From Streptomyces platensis (lineage in GTDB: Bacteria; Actinomycetota; Actinomycetes; Streptomycetales; Streptomycetaceae): DNA of 64,000 nt. Position numbers and translations under genes: made by a program. Of the stretch, positions 54,518 through 63,479 are shown one piece after another (within the stretch, counting starts at the first letter, position 1; every line of letters starts with the position of its first letter). The stretch is taken from assembly GCF_008704855.1 (NCBI RefSeq), contig NZ_CP023691.1:2976001-3040000 (forward strand), given 5' to 3'. The notes below the pieces were generated by a model. The model searched no databases, had not been told where the DNA came from, and saw nothing but the letters and a program-made list of their open reading frames with translations.

Positions 54518-57500
54518 TCAGTCCTCCGCGGAAGCCGACACCGACGGCACCGAGGGCTGCTCGGCGGCAGCGGTCTTCTTGGCCGCCGCCTTCTTCGTCG
54601 TCGTCTTCTTCGCGGTGGTCTTCTTCGCCGTGGCCTTCTTGGCGGTGGTGGTCTTCTTCGCCGCCGTCTTCTTGGCCGTGGTCTTCTTCGCGGTGGTCTT
54701 CTTGGCCGCCGCCTTCTTCGTCGTCGCCTTCTTCGCGGTCTTCTTGGCCGCGGGCTCCGCCTCGGCGCCCTCGGCGGGCTCCGCGGGCTCGGCCGGCGCC
54801 GGCTCGGTGACCGGCTCAGCCGCCGGGGCGGCGATCACGACGGTGGCCGTGGAGTCGTCGGACACCTGCGGGGCGGCCACCTTACGGGTCACCCGGCGGC
54901 GCGGACGGGCCGGCGCGGGCTCCGCGACCGGTGCCTCCGCGGCCAGCGCCTCGGCGACCGGCTCCGGAGCGGGCTCCGGCTCGGGCGCCGCCACCGGCTC
55001 GGCCGGCACGACGATCTCGGCGGGCTCCGTGGCCTTCGGGGCGCCCGCCGGAGCAGATGCCTTCCGGCTCGCCCGGCGGCGGCCACGGCCACGCGAGGCG
55101 GCCGCCTCGGCCTCGGCCGGGCTGCTGAACCACTCGTCGGCCTCGGCCACCGCGGGCTGAAGCTCGGCCTCCGTCACGGCGACGGGCTCCAGCTCCGGCG
55201 TGGCACCGTCCGGGGTCGGCGCGACCTCTGCCTCGTGGACGTGCGGCTCGGCCTTCTCGGCCTTGCCCTTCTTCTTGCGCTTGCCACCGCCGCCGGCCGT
55301 CGTCGGCTGGTCCATGTGGACGATGACGCCACGGCCGTTGCAGTGCACACACGACTCGGAGAAGGACTCCAGCAGGCCCTGGCCGACCCGCTTACGGGTC
55401 ATCTGGACCAGGCCGAGCGAGGTGACCTCGGCTACCTGGTGCTTGGTCCGGTCCCGGCCCAGGCACTCCAGCAGGCGCCGCAGCACCAGGTCCCGGTTGG
55501 ACTCCAGCACCATGTCGATGAAGTCGATCACGATGATGCCGCCGAGGTCGCGCAGCCGCAGCTGGCGCACGATCTCCTCGGCCGCCTCCAGGTTGTTCCT
55601 GGTGACCGTCTCCTCGAGGTTGCCGCCCTGGCCGGTGAACTTCCCGGTGTTGACGTCGACCACGATCATGGCCTCGGTCCGGTCGATCACCAGCGAACCA
55701 CCGCTGGGCAGCCAGACCTTGCGGTCCAGCGCCTTCATCAGCTGCTCGTCGATGCGGTACGTCGCGAAGACATCGACGTCCGAGGTCCACTTCTGGAGCC
55801 GGTCGACGAGGTCCGGGGCGACATGCGCGACATAGCCGTGGATGGTCTCCCAGGCGTCGTCACCGCTGACGATGACCTTGGAGAAGTCCTCGTTGAAGAT
55901 GTCGCGGACGACCCGGACGGTCATGTCCGGCTCGCCGTAGAGCAGGGTCGGCGCGCTGGAGCTGTTGCTCTTGGCCTTCTTCTGGATCTCTTCCCACTGG
56001 GCCTGGAGCCGCTGGACGTCGCGTGCCAGCTCCTCCTCGCTCGCCCCCTCGGCTGCGGTACGCACGATGACGCCCGCGTCCTCGGGGACGATCTTCTTGA
56101 GGATCTGCTTCAGCCGCGCCCGCTCGGTGTCGGGCAGCTTGCGGCTGATGCCGGTCATCGAGCCCTCGGGCACGTAGACCAGGTAGCGGCCGGGGAGCGA
56201 GACCTGGCTGGTGAGCCGGGCGCCCTTGTGGCCGATCGGGTCCTTGGTGACCTGCACCAGCACGGACTGGCCCGACTTCAGCGCGGTCTCGATCCGGCGC
56301 GGGCCGTTGGCCATGCCCAGCGCCTCGAAGTTGACCTCACCGGCGTAGAGCACGGCGTTGCGGCCCTTGCCGATGTCGACGAACGCGGCCTCCATCGACG
56401 GCAGGACGTTCTGCACCTTGCCGAGGTAGACATTGCCGACGTACGAGGTCGCCTGCTCCTTGTTGACGAAGTGCTCCACGAGCACGTTGTCCTCAAGGAC
56501 GCCGATCTGGGTGCGCTCGCCGCTCTGGCGGACGACCATCACCCGCTCGACGGCCTCGCGGCGGGCCAGGAACTCCGCCTCGGTGATGATCGGCACCCGG
56601 CGACGGCCCTGCTCGCGGCCTTCCCGGCGGCGCTGCTTCTTGGCCTCCAGACGCGTCGACCCCTTGATCGACTGCACCTCGTCGGCGCTGGTGCTCTCGT
56701 CCTTCTTACGGGGCTCACGGACCTTGACGACCGTACGCTCCGGGTCATCGGCACCGCCGGCCTCTGCCTCGGCAGGCTCACCGGTCCGGCGACGCCGGCG
56801 ACGGCGACGGCGGCTGCTGCTGGAACCGCCGGCCGACTCCTCGGCCTCGTCCTGCTCCTCGGCGGCCTGCTCCTCGGCCTCCTCGGCCTCCGCCTCCGGG
56901 GCCTCCCGCTCGTCGGCGGCCTCGTCGGCGCCGTCGGCGGACTCACCGCGACGACGGCGGCGGCCACCACGGCGGCGGCGGCGCGAGGGGCGGTCGGCGG
57001 ACTCGTCCTCGCCGCGGCCGCCCTCTGCCTGCTCGGCCTCCGGCTCTGCTTCGGCTGCGGCTTCTTCGTCGGCCGCGGGCTCCTCGGCCGGGGCGGCGGC
57101 GACCTGCTCGGGCTCGGCCGGGGCGCCACGACGGCGACGGCGGCGCGCACCCGCGGCGGGCTGCTCCTCCACGGCCGGCTCGGCCGGGGTCTCCTCCTGC
57201 TGGGCCGCGGCAGCGGCGGCGGCCGCGGTCTCCGGCGTCTGGAACATCGGCTCGGTGAAGACCGGCGCCTGGAAGACGGCGGTCGGGGGGCGCTGCGCAC
57301 GGCGGCGGCCGCGCTGCGGTGCCTCCGTCGCGGGCTCCTCCTCGGCACGGGGCGCCTCGGCGGCCGGCTCCGCGGCACGCTCGCCACGGCGGCGCGCCCG
57401 GCGGCGGGGCGCCTCGGCGGTCGCGTCCTCGGCGGCCGGTGCCTGCGCGGGCTCCGCTGCCGCGGGCTCCTCGGCCGTCTCGGCGGCCTGCGGCGCGTCC

Positions 57501-58312
57501 GAGGCGGCGGTGGTCTTACGGGTGGCGCGACGACGCGTCCGGGCGGGCTTGGCCTCCTCGACGGGGGCGGGCGCCGCCTCCTCGTCCTCGGCGGCCGGGG
57601 CGGCGGGGGCCACGTCCGCGGCGGCGGCCTCGTCGGCGGCGCTCGCCTGGGGGGCGCCGGCCGGAGCGGTGACCTTACGGGTGGCCCGGCGGCGGGTGCG
57701 GCGCGGTGCCGCCTCCTCCTGCGGCGCCTCGGCGGCCGTCTCGGCGGCGGCCTCGGCGGGGGCGGGCGCCTCGCCGGTCGCGGACGCCTCGGCGACCACC
57801 GGCTCCGGGGCGGCCTCGGTCTGCGGGGTACCGGCGGGGGCGGTCACCTTGCGGGTCGCCCGGCGGCGGGTGCGGCGCGGTGCCGCCTCCTCCTGGGGTG
57901 CCTCGGCAGGCGTCTCGACGGCGACGGCCGGGGCCTCGGCCGTCTCGGCCTCGTCGGCCTCTTCCTCAGCGGTCTCGGCCTCGGCGGCCGGCTGCGGGGC
58001 GCCGGCCGGGGAGGTGACCTTGCGGGTCGCCCGGCGGCGGGTACGGGCCGGCTTGGCCTCGTCGCCGGTGGTCACCGCGGCCGCGGTGCTCTCCTCGGCG
58101 AGGGCCGGGTCCGCCGCGGGCGCGGCGGTGGCCTCGGTGCTCATCACCGCGGCCTCGGCGGCGGCACCGGCCGCCGGCGGACCGGCCGGCCGGGATGCCG
58201 CGCGGCGCCGGCGGCGCGGCGGCAGCGTGTCGCTGGGTGAGTGGTTGTTGTTGTCGTCAGCACCGCGATCCTGGGAATGCGTGGATCCGGTGGGCTCAAT
58301 GGGCTCGAGCAT
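54518..58312 (-). CDS. rne: Ribonuclease E/G with long N- and C-terminal arms
   Basis: A 1264-residue endoribonuclease of the RNase E/G family that starts mRNA decay and processes rRNA. The S1/RNase H-like catalytic core begins near residue 590 (MVVRQSGERTQIGVLEDNVL). The metal aspartates are near residue 884 (AMIVVDVNTGKF) and 929 (IIVIDFIDM), and the zinc-link CVHCNGRG is near 988. An N-terminal arm of about 580 residues is Ala/Glu-rich with four RTRRRATRK modules. The C-terminal arm ends in a Lys-rich tail, KKTTAKKTTAKKTAAKKT. In S. coelicolor the known RNase ES likewise has flanking arms. The ATG at 58312 is used. Confidence 0.95.
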   Translation of the reverse strand: MLEPIEPTGSTHSQDRGADDNNNHSPSDTLPPRRRRRAASRPAGPPAAGAAAEAAVMSTEATAAPAADPALAEESTAAAVTTGDEAKPARTRRRATRKVTSPAGAPQPAAEAETAEEEADEAETAEAPAVAVETPAEAPQEEAAPRRTRRRATRKVTAPAGTPQTEAAPEPVVAEASATGEAPAPAEAAAETAAEAPQEEAAPRRTRRRATRKVTAPAGAPQASAADEAAAADVAPAAPAAEDEEAAPAPVEEAKPARTRRRATRKTTAASDAPQAAETAEEPAAAEPAQAPAAEDATAEAPRRRARRRGERAAEPAAEAPRAEEEPATEAPQRGRRRAQRPPTAVFQAPVFTEPMFQTPETAAAAAAAAQQEETPAEPAVEEQPAAGARRRRRRGAPAEPEQVAAAPAEEPAADEEAAAEAEPEAEQAEGGRGEDESADRPSRRRRRGGRRRRRGESADGADEAADEREAPEAEAEEAEEQAAEEQDEAEESAGGSSSSRRRRRRRRRTGEPAEAEAGGADDPERTVVKVREPRKKDESTSADEVQSIKGSTRLEAKKQRRREGREQGRRRVPIITEAEFLARREAVERVMVVRQSGERTQIGVLEDNVLVEHFVNKEQATSYVGNVYLGKVQNVLPSMEAAFVDIGKGRNAVLYAGEVNFEALGMANGPRRIETALKSGQSVLVQVTKDPIGHKGARLTSQVSLPGRYLVYVPEGSMTGISRKLPDTERARLKQILKKIVPEDAGVIVRTAAEGASEEELARDVQRLQAQWEEIQKKAKSNSSSAPTLLYGEPDMTVRVVRDIFNEDFSKVIVSGDDAWETIHGYVAHVAPDLVDRLQKWTSDVDVFATYRIDEQLMKALDRKVWLPSGGSLVIDRTEAMIVVDVNTGKFTGQGGNLEETVTRNNLEAAEEIVRQLRLRDLGGIIVIDFIDMVLESNRDLVLRRLLECLGRDRTKHQVAEVTSLGLVQMTRKRVGQGLLESFSESCVHCNGRGVIVHMDQPTTAGGGGKRKKKGKAEKAEPHVHEAEVAPTPDGATPELEPVAVTEAELQPAVAEADEWFSSPAEAEAAASRGRGRRRASRKASAPAGAPKATEPAEIVVPAEPVAAPEPEPAPEPVAEALAAEAPVAEPAPARPRRRVTRKVAAPQVSDDSTATVVIAAPAAEPVTEPAPAEPAEPAEGAEAEPAAKKTAKKATTKKAAAKKTTAKKTTAKKTAAKKTTTAKKATAKKTTAKKTTTKKAAAKKTAAAEQPSVPSVSASAED

Positions 58313-58531
58313 GCGGGCGGTTCTCCCGTCACGCTCCCGGGCGCCGCGCCTGATTCCGGCCGCGGTCCGCGTGATGAGCGCGGTCCCGCTGTCCGGGGCG
58401 TGGGCGCCGCACGGGAGCTGTCGTCTCGCTCGTCGGCCCCGGTAGGGCGGGACCGGCGAAAGTCTCCTGGTCAGTGCGTCTGCCGGACCGGGGTGGCTCC
58501 CTGGTTGATCGGCGACGCGACGACGGCAGTC

Positions 58532-59332
58532 CTACGCAGTACCTTCCCCGGCTGCCGGGGAGGCCCCACTTGTCGCCTTCGCGGCACTCAGCCCGGCGGC
58601 CGTGGATGGGGCGGCCGTGGCAGCGTCGCGGTCGGGCGCTAGCGGGTCAGTCACCGCGCCGGTCTCCTCATCGAGCAGCCCCTGCGCCAGCCTGGTCACC
58701 GCAGCGGGGACCGGCGGCGCCAGGTCGGCCGTAGCTCGGAGGCCGGACAGGACGTCGTCGGGTCGAACGGCAGGTGTCAGATGCCGAACAACCAGCCGCA
58801 GTATCGCACAGGCATTGCCGTCGGGCCTATCGCCCTCGCGACCGGCGGCCTCCAGACGCGCCACCGCGGCCCGTGCGTCAAAGGTCCGCATGCCGTTTTT
58901 CGTCCGGCGCTCGACCTGCACCTCTTCCGCGGCGAGGAACGCCTCGACGGCGTGCCCGGCGGTCTCCGGCGCGACCCCGTCGAGCCGGATCTCCCACACC
59001 GAGGCCTCCAGGCGGTCGGCCAGGCCACTGGTGCGGGACTCCACGGCGTCGATCACATCGAGCCCGTCCGGCAGCGACTCGTTGAGGAGTTCGCGCAGCT
59101 TGTCCGGATCGCGGCGCTCGGCGAGCTGGATCTCCAGATACTCGGCCTCGCTGCCCGTACCGGTCGGGGCGGCGTTGGCGTACGACACCTTGGGGTGCGG
59201 GGTGAAGCCCGCGGAATAGGCCATGGGGACCTCGGCGCGGCGCAGCGCCCGCTCGAAAGCGCGCTGGAAGTCGCGGTGGCTGGTGAACCGGAGGCGGCCG
59301 CGCTTGGTGTAGCGCAGTCGGATGCGCTGCAC
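58532..59332 (-). CDS. DUF2344 radical-SAM-linked protein (TIGR03936 type)
   Basis: A 266-residue protein with VQRIRLRYTKRGRLRFTSHRDFQRAFERALRRAEVPMAYSAGFTPHPKVS, the family signature, and a low-complexity tail. It is normally partnered with or fused to the radical SAM protein found at 61365. The GTG at 59332 is used conservatively. Better supported by ribosome site is a CTG at 59374, preceded by GAAGGA at 10 nt, which would add 14 residues (GKRQPEGPPPAPA). The role is probably in RNA or cofactor modification; it has not been shown. Confidence 0.88.
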   Translation of the reverse strand: MQRIRLRYTKRGRLRFTSHRDFQRAFERALRRAEVPMAYSAGFTPHPKVSYANAAPTGTGSEAEYLEIQLAERRDPDKLRELLNESLPDGLDVIDAVESRTSGLADRLEASVWEIRLDGVAPETAGHAVEAFLAAEEVQVERRTKNGMRTFDARAAVARLEAAGREGDRPDGNACAILRLVVRHLTPAVRPDDVLSGLRATADLAPPVPAAVTRLAQGLLDEETGAVTDPLAPDRDAATAAPSTAAGLSAAKATSGASPAAGEGTA

Positions 59333-59380
59333 CGCCGGTGCGGGCGGCGGGCCTTCGGGCTGTCGCTTGCCCAGTGTCGT

Positions 59381-60607
59381 TCAGTCCTTCGTGAGTGCGG
59401 TCGTACTGCTACCAAGAGTACGTGTCCCGGGGGCTCCCGGTTCCCGGCGGGGCGGAACGGCGGCCGCGCGCTGCGGCTCCCCGGGGGCGCCGAACAGGGC
59501 CCGCCGGAGCTCCTGACGGGTCTGCCGGACGGTCTCGCGGGCGGTGCGCAGCGCCTGCCGGGCGGGGCGCCAGATGCCGTTCCGGATGCCGTGGCCGAGT
59601 GGGGTGAGCACGGTGCGGTAGACCCAGCGCACCGGCTCGACGAAGACCCACCGCAGCACCGTGCCGAGGAACCGGCCGACGGCCCGGGAGATGATCCCGG
59701 CGACCCGCCAGCAGTGCCCGAAGGCCGCCCCGACCTCACGGACGACCACCGTCACCACGGCGGCCAGCGCCCGCCCGGCCGGCAGCAGCACATACCGCCA
59801 CAGGGCGACCAGCGGCACGACCAGGATCCACCGGACGAGGGTCGCGAGCACGGTGCCGATTCCGCGCACCAGCCAGACGATCCCGTGCCCGAGGGGCGTC
59901 AGCACCGAGGCGTACAGCCACCGGGCGGGGACCACCACCAGATACCGCACCGACCACGCCACCACCACAGCGACGCCCCGACCCACCGGCGCCACCACAT
60001 ACCGCCACAACGCCACCCACGGCCACACGAACAACGCCTTGCCCGACCACACCAGCCCCACGCCCAGGCCACGCATCAGCCAGGCGATCCCCCTCCCGAC
60101 CGGCGTCAGCACCGAGACATACAGCCACCGGGCAGGCACCACCACCAGATACCGCACCAACCACGCCACCACCACAGCGACGCCCCGACCCACCGGCGCC
60201 ACCACATACCGCCACAACGCCACCCACGGCCACACGAACAACGCCTTGCCCAACCACACCAGCCCCACGCCCAGCCCGCGCACCAGCCAGGCGATACCCC
60301 GCCCGACCGGCGTCAGCACGGACCGCCGGAACCACCCCAGCGGGGCCACGACGAGCGTGCGCCAGGTCCAGGCCACGGGTATGACGACGAGGGTGTGCCA
60401 CAGCCAGGCGAGGCCACGGCCGAGGGGGCGCAGCGCGGTCCGGTGGACGGCGCGGCCGAGGGCGGCCAGCGCATCCCACACCAGACGCACCGGCACCACG
60501 AGCACCAGCACCACGATCCGCACCGGAAGCCGGACCGCAGTGGTCAGACAGCCCTCGCCCGGCTCGTAGCGCTCGGGCACCCGCCGGTCCTTGTCCATGG
60601 GCTCCAC
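59381..60607 (-). CDS. Membrane protein with tandem hydrophobic modules
   Basis: A 408-residue protein of unknown function. The GTG at 60607 is chosen for AGGGGGAGG 5 nt upstream; ATG at 60598 is the alternative. After a short polar start comes a series of hydrophobic, Trp-rich modules. Each contains PVGRGIAWLVRGLGVGLVW, KALFVWPWVALWRYVVAP or RYLVVVPARWLY. Two adjacent modules are almost identical in DNA (see the 207-bp repeat). A basic amphipathic tail ends it (ALRTARETVRQTRQELRRAL). It lies 6-48 nt before the DUF2344 gene. I recognise no known family. Confidence 0.8.
   Translation of the reverse strand: MEPMDKDRRVPERYEPGEGCLTTAVRLPVRIVVLVLVVPVRLVWDALAALGRAVHRTALRPLGRGLAWLWHTLVVIPVAWTWRTLVVAPLGWFRRSVLTPVGRGIAWLVRGLGVGLVWLGKALFVWPWVALWRYVVAPVGRGVAVVVAWLVRYLVVVPARWLYVSVLTPVGRGIAWLMRGLGVGLVWSGKALFVWPWVALWRYVVAPVGRGVAVVVAWSVRYLVVVPARWLYASVLTPLGHGIVWLVRGIGTVLATLVRWILVVPLVALWRYVLLPAGRALAAVVTVVVREVGAAFGHCWRVAGIISRAVGRFLGTVLRWVFVEPVRWVYRTVLTPLGHGIRNGIWRPARQALRTARETVRQTRQELRRALFGAPGEPQRAAAVPPRREPGAPGTRTLGSSTTALTKD
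59931..60318 (-). repeat. 207-bp in-frame tandem duplication
   Basis: Copy 1 begins at 59931 and copy 2 at 60138. Over the first 180 bp or so I count about seven mismatches, and the first 110 bp differ at only one or two positions. The period is 69 codons, so the frame is kept. Weaker copies flank both sides. Confidence 0.85.
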
Positions 60608-60653
60608 AGGGCCCTCCCCCTTGTACTTCGGTACGTCAGATGTGCCGTGACGG

Positions 60654-61208
60654 CTACGGCCCGGCGGTGGCCGCGGCCGGGTGGAACCAGTAGCGCAGCT
60701 TGTCGTCCCGCTGGTCCTCGAAGATCCCGCCACAGGCCTCGATGACCCTACGTGAGGCGGTGTTGGTGTCGTCGCAGGTGACCAGCACGGGGTCGATGCC
60801 CAGCTCGTGATGGGCGACCGGCAGCGCGGCGCGCAGCATCGCGGTGGCATGACCACACCGCCGGGCACCGGGACGTACCCCGTAGCCGATATGGCCGCCC
60901 CAGGTGTGGAGCGAGGGGGTGAGCCGGTGGCGGAAGGTGACCCGGCCCAGATAGGTGTCGCCGTCCACCCACCAGCGGGTGCTCAGCGGGACCACGCCGT
61001 CGACGCGCTCCTCGCTCGACACCCCGCCGGTCTGCCCGACGTATTCGGCGAACCCCTCAGCGGTCACCCAGCGGGTGGCCCACGTCCTCAGCTCCTGGGC
61101 CATGCGGGAGTGCGCAACTGTCTCGGCGCCGTCGTCCCGGAACTCGTCCATCGCGGCGAGGAAGGAGGCGTGGACGGCGACGGTGGGTGCGATGAGCTGT
61201 GGTGACAT
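60654..61208 (-). CDS. GNAT family N-acetyltransferase
   Basis: A 184-residue acetyl-CoA-dependent transferase. The acetyl-CoA loop region is HIGYGVRPGARRCGHATAML, and VLVTCDDTNTASRRVIEACGG with GIFEDQRDD forms the later motifs. The pattern is close to the RimJ/RimL-type branch. The substrate is unknown. It lies 46 nt before the repeat-rich membrane protein gene, on the same strand. Confidence 0.88.
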   Translation of the reverse strand: MSPQLIAPTVAVHASFLAAMDEFRDDGAETVAHSRMAQELRTWATRWVTAEGFAEYVGQTGGVSSEERVDGVVPLSTRWWVDGDTYLGRVTFRHRLTPSLHTWGGHIGYGVRPGARRCGHATAMLRAALPVAHHELGIDPVLVTCDDTNTASRRVIEACGGIFEDQRDDKLRYWFHPAAATAGP

Positions 61209-61364
61209 CGCCTCATTGTGCGGGAGTACGCGACAGCCCGGCCACCCGCAGGGTGCGGGGGCCGGGCCGAAGTGGCGTGCGGGAAGCGCTGCTTGACGAT
61301 GACGGCCGGCGGACGCCGTGGTCCACCGCCGCTCACGCGAGGCGGAACCGTGCCGTTCAGGCGG

Positions 61365-63287
61365 TCACTTGACCGTCAGCGGCAGCAGCTTCTTGCCCGT
61401 TGGGCCGATCTGGATCTCGGTGTCCATCTGGGGGCAGACGCCGCAGTCGAAGCACGGGGTCCAGCGGCAGTCCTCGACCTCGGTCTCGTCGAGCGAGTCC
61501 TGCCAGTCCTCCCAGAGCCAGTCCTTGTCGAGACCGGAGTCCAGATGGTCCCAGGGCAGGACCTCCTCGTACTCGCGCTCACGGGTGGTGTACCAGGCGA
61601 CGTCCACCCCGAACGAGGGCAGCGTCTCCTCGGCGGCCTTCATCCAGCGGTCGTAGGAGAAGTGCTCGCGCCAGCCGTCGAAGCGGCCGCCGCCCTCGTA
61701 GACGGCGCGGATGACCGAGCCGATGCGGCGGTCACCGCGGGAGAGCAGGCCCTCGACGATGCCGGGCTTGCCGTCGTGGTAGCGGAAGCCGATGGAGCGG
61801 CCGTACTTCTTGTCGCCGCGGATCTTGTCGCGGAGCTTTTCGAGCCGGGCGTCCGTCTCCTCCGCCGACAGCTGCGGCGCCCACTGGAACGGGGTGTGCG
61901 GCTTGGGGACGAAGCCGCCGATGGAGACCGTGCAGCGGATGTCGTTCTGCCCGGAGACCTTGCGGCCCTCGGCGATGACCTTGACGGCCATGTCGCCGAT
62001 CTGGAGCACGTCCTCATCGGTCTCGGTCGGCAGACCGCACATGAAGTACAGCTTCACCTGCCGCCAGCCGTTGCCGTAGGCCGTGGAGACGGTCCGGATC
62101 AGGTCTTCTTCGGAGACCATCTTGTTGATGACCTTGCGCATCCGCTCCGAGCCGCCCTCGGGCGCGAAGGTCAGACCCGAGCGACGGCCGTTGCGCGTCA
62201 GCTCGTTGGCAAGATCGACGTTGAAGGCGTCGACGCGGGTCGACGGGAGCGACAGGCCGATCTTGTCTTCCTCGTACCGGTCGGCGAGTCCCTTCGCGAG
62301 GTCGCCGATCTCGGTGTGGTCCGCGGAGGACAGCGACAACAGGCCGACCTCCTCGAATCCCGTGGCCTTCAGCCCCTTGTCCACCATGTCGCCGATGCCG
62401 GTGATGCTTCGCTCCCGTACAGGGCGCGTGATCATGCCGGCCTGGCAGAAACGGCAGCCGCGGGTGCAGCCACGGAAGATCTCGACCGACATCCGCTCAT
62501 GGACGGTCTCGGCCAGGGGGACGAGCGGCTGCTTGGGGTAGGGCCACTCGTCGAGGTCCATGACGGTGTGCTTGGACACCCGCCACGGGACGCCGGAGCG
62601 GTTCGGTACGACGCGGGAGATCCGCCCGTCGGCCAGATACTCGACGTCGTAGAACTTGGGGACGTAGACGCTGCCGGTCTTCGCGAGGCGGAAGAGGAGT
62701 TCGTCGCGCCCTCCGGGGCGGCCCTCGTTCTTCCAGGCGCGGATGATCTCGGTGATCTCCAGCACCGCCTGCTCGCCGTCGCCGACGACCGCGCAGTCCA
62801 GGAAGTCCGCGATCGGCTCGGGGTTGAAGGCCGCGTGGCCGCCGGCGAGGACGATCGGGTGGTCCTCGGTGCGGTCCTTGGCCTCCATCGGGATGCCGGC
62901 CAGGTCGAGTGCCGTGAGCAGGTTGGTGTAGCCCAGCTCGGTCGAGAAGGAGACGCCGAGGACGTCGAAGGCGCCGACGGGGCGGTGCGCGTCGACGGTG
63001 AACTGCGGGACGCCGTGCTCCCGCATCAGCGCTTCGAGGTCCGGCCACACGCTGTACGTGCGCTCGGCCAGCACGCCCTCACGCTCGTTGAGGACCTCGT
63101 AGAGGATCATGACGCCCTGGTTGGGCAGACCGACCTCGTAGGCGTCCGGGTACATGAGCGACCACCGCACGTCACAGGAGTCCCAGTCCTTGACGGTGGA
63201 GTTCAGCTCACCGCCGACGTACTGAATGGGCTTCTGCACATGCGGGAGCAGGGCCTCGAGCTGCGGGAAGACCGACTCGGCAGACAT
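61365..63287 (-). CDS. B12-binding-domain radical SAM protein (TIGR03960 type)
   Basis: A 640-residue radical S-adenosylmethionine protein. The N-terminal part (about 1-220) is a B12-binding-like domain. The cluster motif is CTRGCRFCQAG near residue 275, in FRGCTRGCRFCQ. Conserved LTFAPEGGSERMRKVINK and the C-terminal CFDCGVCPQ cysteines are present. It is the usual partner of the DUF2344 protein; here two other genes lie between them. The reaction is not known. The ATG at 63287 is used. Confidence 0.92.
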   Translation of the reverse strand: MSAESVFPQLEALLPHVQKPIQYVGGELNSTVKDWDSCDVRWSLMYPDAYEVGLPNQGVMILYEVLNEREGVLAERTYSVWPDLEALMREHGVPQFTVDAHRPVGAFDVLGVSFSTELGYTNLLTALDLAGIPMEAKDRTEDHPIVLAGGHAAFNPEPIADFLDCAVVGDGEQAVLEITEIIRAWKNEGRPGGRDELLFRLAKTGSVYVPKFYDVEYLADGRISRVVPNRSGVPWRVSKHTVMDLDEWPYPKQPLVPLAETVHERMSVEIFRGCTRGCRFCQAGMITRPVRERSITGIGDMVDKGLKATGFEEVGLLSLSSADHTEIGDLAKGLADRYEEDKIGLSLPSTRVDAFNVDLANELTRNGRRSGLTFAPEGGSERMRKVINKMVSEEDLIRTVSTAYGNGWRQVKLYFMCGLPTETDEDVLQIGDMAVKVIAEGRKVSGQNDIRCTVSIGGFVPKPHTPFQWAPQLSAEETDARLEKLRDKIRGDKKYGRSIGFRYHDGKPGIVEGLLSRGDRRIGSVIRAVYEGGGRFDGWREHFSYDRWMKAAEETLPSFGVDVAWYTTREREYEEVLPWDHLDSGLDKDWLWEDWQDSLDETEVEDCRWTPCFDCGVCPQMDTEIQIGPTGKKLLPLTVK

Positions 63288-63479
63288 CTCGAACCTTTGT
63301 GAGCTGGCAGGGGGCGACTCTCAAGCGTAACCGCTCGGAGCCGCCCCCCAGGACGGCGGCCGGGCACCCCCGCGATGGCGGGGAGCACAGGGGCCGGTGC
63401 GCTTCGCCACGCGTCCCACGGGGTCGCCCTCGCATCGGCGGAGCTGCTCGCACCGGTCACACGGCCGCGAGCCGGCAGG

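Noticed and set aside
55235..58240. 1001-codon plus-strand frame opposite rne
   Set aside because: A shadow of the Ala/Glu/Arg-rich repeats of RNase E/G; Leu/Gly-rich and not plausible.
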